Assembly: GCA_947495555.1 (NCBI GenBank)
Contig: CANLZI010000001.1
Coordinates: forward strand, 1,402,861-1,466,860
Length of the DNA stretch: 64,000 nucleotides
Reading direction: 5' to 3'
Origin: an uncultured Erythrobacter sp.
GTDB lineage: Bacteria; Pseudomonadota; Alphaproteobacteria; Sphingomonadales; Sphingomonadaceae
Shown piece after piece: positions 53,218-61,406 of this stretch (the first letter of the stretch is position 1; every line of letters starts with the position of its first letter). The translations under genes and the position numbers were made by a program. The notes beneath the pieces are model-generated. The model was given only the letters and a program-made list of their open reading frames with translations. It had not been told where the DNA came from and did not search any database.

Positions 53218-54500
53218 TCAAACATGCCTTTGCGCGGGCCAAGGTAGCCGAACAGATAGGCCCCAACTTTGCGCATTTGAATTTCCTCAGCCCCTTCGGT
53301 GATGCGATAGCGGCGATGGTGGCGATAGATATGTTCGAACGGTTTGTGCCGTGAATAGCCAATGCCGCCATGGGTTTGCATGGCGCGATCTGCCGCTTCG
53401 CAGACCAGCCGGTTGGCCCAGTAATTGCACATCGAAACCTTATCGCTGATCTGCTTTTCCACCTCTTTGTGGGGCATATTGTCCATCTCCCACGCGGTTT
53501 TATAGATCAGCATCCTCAGCATCTCGCATTGAGTAGCCAGTTCCACCAAAGGAAACTGGATCGCCTGATTGCGGGCCAATTCCTGGCCAAAGGGCTTGCG
53601 TTGGCGCGCGTATTTCACGCTTTCCTCTACGCAATATTGCGCCGCACCCAGCGATCCTGCAGCTTGGCGAATGCGGTTTTGGTGGACGAAGCTTTGCGCC
53701 AGCGCGAGGCCTTTGCCCTCTTCGCCCAACATCGCGCTGTCGGGCACCCACACATTGGTGAAGCTGAGCCGGGGATGGTCGGTTGGCATGTTAAAGGTCC
53801 ACATCCACTCCTCGATCTTCAGCCCCTCGGTCGGGTTGGGGACGAGCAGACAGGTGATGCCGCGCGCATCGCCAGCATTGCCGCTGGTGCGAACAAACAG
53901 CGCGCAATGGGTCGCCATATGCATGCCGGTGATCCACATCTTCTCGCCATTGATCAGCCAGCCATCCACCCCGTCACGGGTCTCGCGTACGGCAGTTGTT
54001 TCCATATGGGTCGCATCGCTGCCGTGCTCGGCCTCGGTCAGGCCAAAGGACACCCGCCGTGTCATGTCAAAGCCGCCCAAGATGAACTCGTCTTGCTGCG
54101 CCTGAGTGCCGAAATGTTCGAACATGGCGACAAAGGGGAAATTGCCAACAATGCTGTGTTCGTTCTGCAAATCATTGTGCAGACCCAGCCCCTTTTGCGC
54201 AAAATGATCGCGGATCACCGCCATCCAATGGTTGCTACCGTCCTTGCCGCCATATTTCTTGGGCGCGGTAAAACGCCAATGTCCAGCCTTGTCGGCGCGC
54301 AGCTTGGCCTCTTTCAACAAGGCCTCCCACTCCTCGTTCGGCAGGCCCTCGCGGTCCCAATCGGTACGCGCATCCTCGCGCCGGTGATCGAAGAAGCGGT
54401 TATTGTCATCCTGCATTTGCAGCGGAGTAATCTCGGCATCGATGAAGCTGTCGAGCTCGTCCAGATAGGCTTGAAGGTCGGCTGGTATGGCAAAATCCAT
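53214..54500 (-). CDS. Acyl-CoA dehydrogenase family protein (ACAD10/11-like)
   Basis: FAD-dependent acyl-CoA dehydrogenase of 428 residues. FGLTEAEHGSDATHMETTA and GWLINGEKMWITGMHMA are ACAD signatures, RRYRITEGAEEIQMRKVGAYLF is the typical C-terminus. The start at 54500 (MDFAIPADLQAYL) is 5 bp after the kinase-like gene, so the two form a pair. ACAD10/11 and bacterial Lva-like systems use such a kinase plus dehydrogenase on 4-hydroxyacyl-CoAs; this role is inferred from gene linkage. Confidence 0.93.
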   Translation of the reverse strand: MDFAIPADLQAYLDELDSFIDAEITPLQMQDDNNRFFDHRREDARTDWDREGLPNEEWEALLKEAKLRADKAGHWRFTAPKKYGGKDGSNHWMAVIRDHFAQKGLGLHNDLQNEHSIVGNFPFVAMFEHFGTQAQQDEFILGGFDMTRRVSFGLTEAEHGSDATHMETTAVRETRDGVDGWLINGEKMWITGMHMATHCALFVRTSGNAGDARGITCLLVPNPTEGLKIEEWMWTFNMPTDHPRLSFTNVWVPDSAMLGEEGKGLALAQSFVHQNRIRQAAGSLGAAQYCVEESVKYARQRKPFGQELARNQAIQFPLVELATQCEMLRMLIYKTAWEMDNMPHKEVEKQISDKVSMCNYWANRLVCEAADRAMQTHGGIGYSRHKPFEHIYRHHRRYRITEGAEEIQMRKVGAYLFGYLGPRKGMFD

Positions 54501-54505
54501 GTGGT

Positions 54506-55846
54506 TTAGTCCTCTCCGGTCCATTTCTTGCGGGCGACTGCCAGCGCGGGGTATTTGGGTATATCGACGCTCAATTTCTCAAAGCTGGCCTGGCGCATGT
54601 CGGCCAACAGACCCGGCGAAGACAAATCTTCCTCGCCCTCCAAAATAGCCTGCGCCAATTCATAATGGGCATGCTGGGGGACAATCGCATCGTCGCGCGC
54701 CAGCATTCCCAACGCATTGCGCGCAACCGCAAGCTGGAAACGATCATGGCCCGAGACATTGTCCTTGATGCTGGCCAACCATTCCGAGATGGCGAGCGCC
54801 AGCTCTCCTGAAGTGGCCTCGCCTTGTTCGGCCAATGGCGGCTGCATGGGTTCGATCAATTCATTGCGCAGATCGTCCGGTGCCCCTTCCTCCAGCAAAA
54901 GCAACAGGTCCAATTCCTGTTCCGAAGTGCGGCGAGAAATCACCGCCCGCTCCAACGTCCGGTCTGACCCATCGCGCCAGGATCGTGCGCATTTAAGGCA
55001 ACCCATGGCCCACCACACGGTGCGGTGGATCAGCCAGTAACGGAACCTGTCTCGATCAACCGCAAAACCGCTTTCTGCTTCATAGGCGGCAAAGTATTCC
55101 TCCAGACTGCCCAGCCCCAGCGCGGGCCGATCATATCGGGCAAAGCGCCACACGGACATGCAGCCAAAGGCCAGATCTTCGTGCCGGTCTCCCAAATGGG
55201 CGAGCTCCCAATCGAGCACGCCGGTCAGCCGGCTTTCCTGCACCAGCAGATTGCCCATCCGATAGTCGCCATGGATCAACACGGGCTCGATCCGGTCGGG
55301 ACAATTGTCCTCCAGCCATTTGATCCCCAGCGCGATGATCGGGCGATCCCCGCCTGCCTCCTCAAACTGGTCGCGAAAATTGGCAATGGCCTCGCGATAA
55401 TCCAGTTCGGGCACGGCATCGGGCACGTCGCCAGCACCCAAAGTATGGATACGGGCAAGATCGCGCGCGGCCTCTCGCAGCAGGCCAGCGGGATCCTGCA
55501 TCTCCAGGATTTCCTTGGGGTTGGGTGTGCCGGGCAGAGCCTGCATGACAAAGCCGGAACCGATGCCGTCCTCTGGCTTCAACAAACCGGTCACCTGCGG
55601 CGCGGTTACACCGGCAGCATGGGCGGCGCGGATCACATCGGCCTCTACGTCATGCCCATAGGGACGCTCGGCGATATATTCCAAGCTGGGCGCGCGGCGC
55701 AAAACATAGTCGCTGCTACCGCTGGTAAACCGCCAGCTTTCCATGGTGGCCCCGCCCGTCAAGCGGGTCAGCTGTTCTGGCGCGGCCAGCCCGGCGCGCG
55801 TCATCACGCGTGCCAAGCCTGCCAATAGCTCCTCTGGCGTTGCCAC
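54506..55846 (-). CDS. Phosphotransferase-family (APH-like) protein paired with an acyl-CoA dehydrogenase
   Basis: A 446-residue protein with the aminoglycoside-phosphotransferase/choline-kinase fold in the first 340 residues: catalytic loop LIHGDYRMGNLLVQ, metal-binding GVLDWELAHLGDRHEDL and a glycine-rich N-lobe (RLTGGATMESWRF). The C-terminal 110 residues are helical and extra. In ACAD10/11 proteins a kinase domain of this type is fused to an acyl-CoA dehydrogenase; here the parts are separate genes. Phosphorylation of a hydroxyacyl-CoA is an inference. Confidence 0.88.
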   Translation of the reverse strand: MATPEELLAGLARVMTRAGLAAPEQLTRLTGGATMESWRFTSGSSDYVLRRAPSLEYIAERPYGHDVEADVIRAAHAAGVTAPQVTGLLKPEDGIGSGFVMQALPGTPNPKEILEMQDPAGLLREAARDLARIHTLGAGDVPDAVPELDYREAIANFRDQFEEAGGDRPIIALGIKWLEDNCPDRIEPVLIHGDYRMGNLLVQESRLTGVLDWELAHLGDRHEDLAFGCMSVWRFARYDRPALGLGSLEEYFAAYEAESGFAVDRDRFRYWLIHRTVWWAMGCLKCARSWRDGSDRTLERAVISRRTSEQELDLLLLLEEGAPDDLRNELIEPMQPPLAEQGEATSGELALAISEWLASIKDNVSGHDRFQLAVARNALGMLARDDAIVPQHAHYELAQAILEGEEDLSSPGLLADMRQASFEKLSVDIPKYPALAVARKKWTGED

Positions 55847-55942
55847 AACCTCTTCCCCTCATGCTCAATCGCTGCAATGAGTGCACCCATCTGCTGCCCA
55901 TCGGCAATGCACAAAAGTATAGGTTGAGAGATAAAGCGCCTT

Positions 55943-57280
55943 ATGAAGAAACGTCACATTGGTTTGGGCCTACTCGCCATAATCGGACTTGGGGCCGGCA
56001 CCGCTGCCTATGTCGCTGCGCCTACCGTGCACGAAGGAATGCCGGGCGAAACGCCCGAACTGGGCCGCTATGGCGACTATGTCATCGGCACGCAGGAGAT
56101 CGCCCTCACCCTGCCCTCTAGGCTCAGCTTTACCAAGCTGGGCATGGCAACAGGATCGGTCGAAACGGGCGAGCGCACGCTGGATGTACGGCTGTACTAC
56201 CCGGCGCAGAGCGATGCCGGGCAGGAGCCGATCACCTATCAACACACCATGACACCGCCCGCGATGGACCCTGTTCCGCTGGAGTTTGCAGGACGCGCCT
56301 TTGCCGATGCCGCCCCCGTCACCGAAGGCCAATTCCCGCTGGTGATCATGAGCCACGGGTTTAACGGTTGGAGCACCCAGTTTAGCAATTTGGCCGAGCA
56401 CATTGCCTCGCGCGGTTATGTCGTGGCCACCATCGACCACGCCGATGCAAAGCTGGAAGGGATCACCGATTTCGTCCATTCCTTTGCCAATGTGCTGGCC
56501 AGTCGGTCGTTGGATCAGCGCGATGTACTGGCGCAATTGGTCGATCGCAGCGCCAATGATGCGGGTGTGTACGCCCTGATTGATGCCGAGAATGTCGGTT
56601 TGATCGGCTATTCCATGGGCGGTTACGGAGCACTGGCGACAGCCGGTGCTGACTATGATTACGCTAGCGACACATTCGGGACTGTCCCGGCCGCGGCGCT
56701 GGAGCCACTGAAAGCCGCTGCGGGCGATCCGGCTGGGATCGATGCAGTGGTTGCCTTTGCCCCCTGGGGCGGCCAGCCCGACAACCGAGTATGGAGAGCG
56801 GCAAGCCTAGCCAAGATCACCGCTCCTGTATTAGTGGTTAGCGGAAGCCAGGATGATGTCTCCAACCATGCCGAGGGGGTCAGTTGGATCTTTGACCAAT
56901 TGTCAGGCGCAGACCGGCATATGCTGGTCTTTCGCGAGGCACGCCACAATATCGTCGGCAATGCGTTTGAAATTGGTGATGATGCTCCATTCCGAGTGGC
57001 CGAATTCCTGAATGAGCCGGTGTGGCGTCAGGACCGGATCAACGGCATCAATCAGCACTTTGTCGCAGCCTTCCTCGATCTGCATCTGAAGGGTGATGAC
57101 GACAAGGCTGGCTATCTGAATGTGCCTGTCAGCAACGCCAATGACAGCGGGTGGGAGGTTTCCTTTGGCGAGCAGCTAAATGGCAAATTCGCTGGCCCAG
57201 ACGAGGCCGAGCATTGGCGTGGTTTCCAGCGCCGTTGGGCGGTTGGGCTGGATATGCTGAGCAAACCTGCGGGTGAGTAA
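55943..57280 (+). CDS. Secreted alpha/beta hydrolase
   Basis: A 445-residue protein with an N-terminal signal or anchor (HIGLGLLAIIGLGAGTAAYVAA). The alpha/beta hydrolase core shows FPLVIMSHGFNGWSTQF (oxyanion HG), the nucleophile Ser in GLIGYSMGGYGA, VLVVSGSQDDVSNHAEG and a late REARHNIVGN His. Such proteins include dienelactone-hydrolase and platelet-activating-factor acetylhydrolase relatives. Substrate unknown. A terminator follows 31 bp after its stop. Confidence 0.88.
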   Translation: MKKRHIGLGLLAIIGLGAGTAAYVAAPTVHEGMPGETPELGRYGDYVIGTQEIALTLPSRLSFTKLGMATGSVETGERTLDVRLYYPAQSDAGQEPITYQHTMTPPAMDPVPLEFAGRAFADAAPVTEGQFPLVIMSHGFNGWSTQFSNLAEHIASRGYVVATIDHADAKLEGITDFVHSFANVLASRSLDQRDVLAQLVDRSANDAGVYALIDAENVGLIGYSMGGYGALATAGADYDYASDTFGTVPAAALEPLKAAAGDPAGIDAVVAFAPWGGQPDNRVWRAASLAKITAPVLVVSGSQDDVSNHAEGVSWIFDQLSGADRHMLVFREARHNIVGNAFEIGDDAPFRVAEFLNEPVWRQDRINGINQHFVAAFLDLHLKGDDDKAGYLNVPVSNANDSGWEVSFGEQLNGKFAGPDEAEHWRGFQRRWAVGLDMLSKPAGE

Positions 57281-57311
57281 TTACCTCTAGCCCTCACTAC
57301 AGCGCACAATC

Positions 57312-57348
57312 AAAAAGGCCGCCCGGATCGCTCCGGACGGCCCTTTTT
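57312..57348. terminator. Bidirectional terminator between the hydrolase and aldehyde dehydrogenase genes
   Basis: AAAAAGG (57312-57318), CCG and CCGG arms are matched by CCGG, CGG and CCTTTTT, with single-base bulges near 57322 and 57337. A and T tracts flank both sides. It serves both convergent genes. Confidence 0.85.
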
Positions 57349-57369
57349 ATTGGCTATGCCAGCCCCTGT

Positions 57370-58797
57370 TTAGGCAACAACGCTGTCTTTCTTGACCGTG
57401 ATCACCTGCGGATAGGTGAATTCCTTCAACCCATCTAAGCCGTATTCTGCGCCAAAGCCGGACTGCTTGTGTCCGCCAAAGGGTGAGAAAGGCGAGAGGT
57501 GGAGATATTCATTGATCCACACTGTGCCGGTTTCCAATTGCTCAGCAATTTCGACGCCTTTGTCCGTGTCAGCGGTCCAGACCGCACCTGCCAGACCATA
57601 TTCGGAATCATTGGCGCGCTTGATCACTTCATCCTCGGTCGAGAATTTCATCAGCGGCATAACCGGGCCAAACTGCTCTTCGGCAACAATGCGAGCATCT
57701 TCTGGCGGGTTGTCCATGATCGTGATCGGAACGTAATAGCCTGTGCCTGATGGATCGGCATCGCCGCCAACCAGGAATTTATAGCCATTGTCCTTGGCAT
57801 CTTCGATCAATTCCAGAACACGCTCATATTGCTTCTTGTTCTGGATCGGGCCAACACCTGTTCCCTGCTGCGAACCATCACCCACGGTGACCGTCTTGGC
57901 ATATTCAACCAGCGCAGCGCTCAGCTCGTCATAGATATCTTCATGGATATAAATGCGCTTGGCCGCGACACAAATTTGGCCCGCGTTGGAGAAGCTGGAC
58001 CAGAACAATTGTTCGGCCACCTTCTGCGGATCGGCATCAGGCATCACGATGGATGCGTCATTTCCGCCCAGTTCCAGCGTGATCCGCTTCAGATCGGCGC
58101 TGGCGCCTTCCATGATCTTCTTACCGGTCGCGGTGGAGCCGGTGAAGGTGATCTTGTTGATGTCTGGGTGGCCGGTGATCAACGGGCCAAGGCTGTCTTC
58201 GCCGGTGATGATGTTGACCGTTCCAGCCGGCACCTTATCCGCGATCAGCTCTGCAATGCGCAGCGTTGTCAGCGGGGTAAATGGCGATGGCTTCAGCACG
58301 ATGGTGCAACCGCTCATCAAGGCAGGTACGATCTTCTGCACCGCCATCATGACCGGGAAGTTCCACGGAACAATACCGCCCACAACACCAACCGGCACGC
58401 GGCGGGTGCGGGACAGACGCTGGTCGCTGTCTTCATTGACCACATCGTCCAGCTTCAAGGTCGCTTGCGCAGCAGACATGCCTGCAGCGCCGAAAATCTC
58501 GCCCTTGGCCTGCTCGTGCGGCTTGCCCTGTTCGCTGGTCAGCAGACGATAAAGCTCGTCGGCATTTTCCTTGATCGCGCCAGAGATTGCCATGCAAACA
58601 GCTTGGCGTTCTTCGAACGAGGTCTTCTTCCAGCTTTCGAAGGCAGTGCGCGCGGCGGCGACTGCTTCATTGAGCTGGCTCTCGCCGGAAGCGGGCACTT
58701 GGCCGATCACTTCTTCATTGGCAGGATTGACCACATCGAGCCATTCGCCCGTGTCGATCATCTTGCCATTGATCAGGTTTTTATATTGCGTCGCCAT
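57370..58797 (-). CDS. NAD(P)-dependent aldehyde dehydrogenase
   Basis: A 475-residue ALDH. GGIVPWNFPVMMAVQKIVPAL is the family N-terminal signature, the general-base Glu is in LELGGNDASIV and the nucleophilic Cys in NAGQICVAAKRIY. ISPFSPFGGHKQSGFGAEYG-like C-terminal sequence is also present. Members include succinate-semialdehyde and broad-range aldehyde dehydrogenases; the substrate is not clear. Divergent from the third GST gene, with 201 bp between. Confidence 0.94.
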   Translation of the reverse strand: MATQYKNLINGKMIDTGEWLDVVNPANEEVIGQVPASGESQLNEAVAAARTAFESWKKTSFEERQAVCMAISGAIKENADELYRLLTSEQGKPHEQAKGEIFGAAGMSAAQATLKLDDVVNEDSDQRLSRTRRVPVGVVGGIVPWNFPVMMAVQKIVPALMSGCTIVLKPSPFTPLTTLRIAELIADKVPAGTVNIITGEDSLGPLITGHPDINKITFTGSTATGKKIMEGASADLKRITLELGGNDASIVMPDADPQKVAEQLFWSSFSNAGQICVAAKRIYIHEDIYDELSAALVEYAKTVTVGDGSQQGTGVGPIQNKKQYERVLELIEDAKDNGYKFLVGGDADPSGTGYYVPITIMDNPPEDARIVAEEQFGPVMPLMKFSTEDEVIKRANDSEYGLAGAVWTADTDKGVEIAEQLETGTVWINEYLHLSPFSPFGGHKQSGFGAEYGLDGLKEFTYPQVITVKKDSVVA

Positions 58798-58998
58798 ATC
58801 TGCCTCTCTCTAAATCTTTTTGAATTGCTCCCACTTCAGATGGAAATGGGCCTGTCATCTTGCAAGTGCAAGACCGGATTGCTCGAGCATTATACGCGGT
58901 GAAGCGGGTCAGCGCGCCTATCCATTGCGCTATGCAACTCAATTCTCCAAAAGGCGCATCGCAACACAACAAATTCCACCGACTTAAAGGAAACAACC

Positions 58999-59691
58999 AT
59001 GGCCGATCTCGTCATTTACGGCAGTCCAATTTCTCCCTTCGTTCGCAAAGTGGCCGCGCAATGCATCGAAAAGGGCGTCGATTTCGAGATTGAAGCGGTC
59101 AATGTGTTCGATCCGCCCGAATGGTTTCGCGAAATCAGCCCGATGAAGCGCATACCCGTCTTGCGCGATCGCTCCATCGCTGAAGAAGGCACAGCCGGCA
59201 CCATCGCCGATTCATCGGCCATCTGCGGCTATATCGAGAAGAAGCACCCGGAAACGCCGATGCTACCCAGCGAGCCCTATGCCCATGGCCGCGTGCTGAT
59301 GCTGGAAGAATATGCCGACACCAATGTGGCGATGGCCACAGGCTTAGGGATGTTCCGGCCGATCTTCTTTGCGCTCAATCAAGGCAAGGAACCCGATGTT
59401 GCCGCCGCGAAAGAGGCCTGGGCGACAAAACTGCCCAACGTGCTCAACTATCTGGAAAGCCAGCTGGACGGGTCTGACTATTTTGTTGGCGATGCTCTGT
59501 CTTTGGCCGATATTACAGTGACCTGCTGCTTGATGCAGGGCATGTTGGTGGCAGAGATGCCGCTCGACAATTGGCCCAAGCTGGCCGCCCATCAAGAACG
59601 GATGCGCCAACGGCCATCGATCGCTGGACCTTTTGCCAAGGCTGACGGGTTCATCCGTAAATCCTTGCCAGATCGCATTGTTCTGACGTGA
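58999..59691 (+). CDS. Glutathione S-transferase family protein (third of three)
   Basis: A 230-residue GST. N-terminal thioredoxin domain starts MADLVIYGSPISPFVRKVAA with the catalytic Ser in SPFVRKV, then RIPVLRD (cis-Pro) and ADSSAICGYIEKK (glutathione site); C-terminal helices include VGDALSLADITVTCCL. AAAGGAAAC is 5 nt before the ATG. Substrate unknown. Together with the GSTs at 21 kb and 41 kb it shows an expanded set. Confidence 0.9.
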   Translation: MADLVIYGSPISPFVRKVAAQCIEKGVDFEIEAVNVFDPPEWFREISPMKRIPVLRDRSIAEEGTAGTIADSSAICGYIEKKHPETPMLPSEPYAHGRVLMLEEYADTNVAMATGLGMFRPIFFALNQGKEPDVAAAKEAWATKLPNVLNYLESQLDGSDYFVGDALSLADITVTCCLMQGMLVAEMPLDNWPKLAAHQERMRQRPSIAGPFAKADGFIRKSLPDRIVLT

Positions 59692-59833
59692 TATCTGGCC
59701 AGAATTGCTGATCTGACCGGCGAGATACGGGTTTGAGGCAGGTTATCGGCCTTGTGCTAACCATTCCTTTGCCTCTTCGCGTCAATCAGGTCTAAATCGG
59801 CGACACAACGCAGCGCGACAAAAGGGAACAATC

Positions 59834-60706
59834 ATGGCAAGTCCTTGGACCATCGGGATCATTGGTGGATCGGGCCTCTATGCAATTGAGGGGCTGGAGG
59901 ATGCGCAATGGATTGCGGTGAAATCACCTTGGGGTGAGCCTTCTGACGAAGTATTGTGCGGCCGCATTGGCGATGTGCGCGTTCGGTTTCTGCCGCGCCA
60001 CGGCCGCGGTCACCCGATCACGCCGAGCGATCTGAATGCACGCGCCAATATTGATGTGCTCAAACGGACCGGCTGCACCGATATTCTAGCTATTTCTGCC
60101 GTGGGCAGCCTGCGCGAAAAGATCGAGCCGGGCCGCTTTACCGTGGTCGAGCAGTTTATCGACCGGACCAAGGGCCGCCCCTCAAGCTTCTTTGGATCGG
60201 GATTTGTCGCGCATGTCTCCATGGCCGACCCCGTGTGCCCGCGCCTGTCCGATATGGCAGCCAGCGCGATTGCATCGGCGAAGGGCAAGATCTCTACCGG
60301 CGCAACTTATCTGGCGATGGAGGGGCCCCAATTTTCCACCCGCGCCGAAAGCCGGATGTACCGCGAATGGGGCGCGGACGTTATCGGGATGACCGCCATG
60401 CCCGAGGCCAAGCTCGCCCGCGAGGCGGAGCTACCCTATGCGCTGGTGGGCATGGTGACCGATTATGATTGCTGGCGCGAAGGCGAGGCAGTGGATGTGA
60501 TGCAAGTGGTCGAGCAGATGCAGAAGAACAGCAAGATCGCGCGCAAGATGGTGACCAAATTCATCGCTGATCTTCCCGAAGAACGCGAGCCCAGCCCCAT
60601 CGACACCGCATTGGAAGATGCCATCATCACCGCACCTGATCAGCATGACCCGGCTTTGATTGCGAAACTGGATGCGGTAGCCGGACGGTTGGTGAAGCCG
60701 GTCTAA
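59834..60706 (+). CDS. mtnP: S-methyl-5'-thioadenosine phosphorylase
   Basis: Phosphorolysis of methylthioadenosine, a by-product of polyamine synthesis, in methionine salvage. The 290-residue protein begins with the phosphate loop IGIIGGSGLYAIEGLED and has LPRHGRGHPITPSDLNARANID, LAMEGPQFSTRAESRMYREWG and GMVTDYDCWR, all MtnP signatures. AAAGGGAAC lies close before its ATG. With aguB in the same window a polyamine flux is implied. Downstream is the oppositely oriented hydrolase. Confidence 0.96.
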   Translation: MASPWTIGIIGGSGLYAIEGLEDAQWIAVKSPWGEPSDEVLCGRIGDVRVRFLPRHGRGHPITPSDLNARANIDVLKRTGCTDILAISAVGSLREKIEPGRFTVVEQFIDRTKGRPSSFFGSGFVAHVSMADPVCPRLSDMAASAIASAKGKISTGATYLAMEGPQFSTRAESRMYREWGADVIGMTAMPEAKLAREAELPYALVGMVTDYDCWREGEAVDVMQVVEQMQKNSKIARKMVTKFIADLPEEREPSPIDTALEDAIITAPDQHDPALIAKLDAVAGRLVKPV

Positions 60707-60728
60707 TTCCTAGGCCTGCCTTGCTAGC

Positions 60729-61367
60729 TTAGGTCTTGGACAGGCTGGCCAGATTTGTGCGGATTTCCTCCACCGAAACCACATCACCATATTTCGAATT
60801 CATGTCGAACAGATTGGCCTGGTGAACCGCCTCGTGGCGGTCGCCTACCGCTTCTTGAGCGACAATCGGGATAAAGCCGTGCTGGCACGCGTCCACACAG
60901 GTCGCGCGAATGCAGCCGCTGGTGGAAACGCCCGATATAATCAGGCTGTCATTGCCATTGGCGGTCAGGGTGGAGGCCAGCGAAGTGCCGAAAAAGGCGC
61001 TGGCATATTGTTTGGATATGACCAGCTCGTCATCACGCGGTGCAATTCCTTTGGCCCATGCTCCCATCGGGTTGCCGGCGGCAAAGTTTTGCAGGGCAGC
61101 CACTTTCTGTGCGAACCGGCCGCCGTCTTTCATCGAGGGATGAAACACCACATTGGTATAGATCACTAGCAGCCCGGCGGAACGGGCGGCCTCCAACAGG
61201 TCCAATGCGGAGGCCAAGGTGTCCTCGACGTCGGCATAGAGCGGGCTATCTGTGTTGAAATAGGCCTCGACCAGATCGATCAGGATCAGCGCCGGTTTCT
61301 TGCCGAAGCCGATCCTTCCTTCGAACACTCCCGAGTAATTGTCGGACAGGCTATCACCGCTCACCAT
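60729..61367 (-). CDS. Isochorismatase-fold cysteine hydrolase
   Basis: A 212-residue hydrolase of the isochorismatase/N-carbamoylsarcosine amidase superfamily. The catalytic Asp is in ALILIDLVEAYF, the Lys in LVISKQYASAFFGT and the Cys in SGVSTSGCIRATCVDAC. The members cleave amides of small carbamoyl or nicotinamide-type substrates; the exact one is not predictable. It lies 39 bp after the TonB-dependent receptor on the same strand, suggesting that it processes the imported compound. Confidence 0.9.
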   Translation of the reverse strand: MVSGDSLSDNYSGVFEGRIGFGKKPALILIDLVEAYFNTDSPLYADVEDTLASALDLLEAARSAGLLVIYTNVVFHPSMKDGGRFAQKVAALQNFAAGNPMGAWAKGIAPRDDELVISKQYASAFFGTSLASTLTANGNDSLIISGVSTSGCIRATCVDACQHGFIPIVAQEAVGDRHEAVHQANLFDMNSKYGDVVSVEEIRTNLASLSKT

Positions 61368-61406
61368 GACACTCCGTTAAAACTGTCTGATGAGCGGTGT
61401 AACAGA

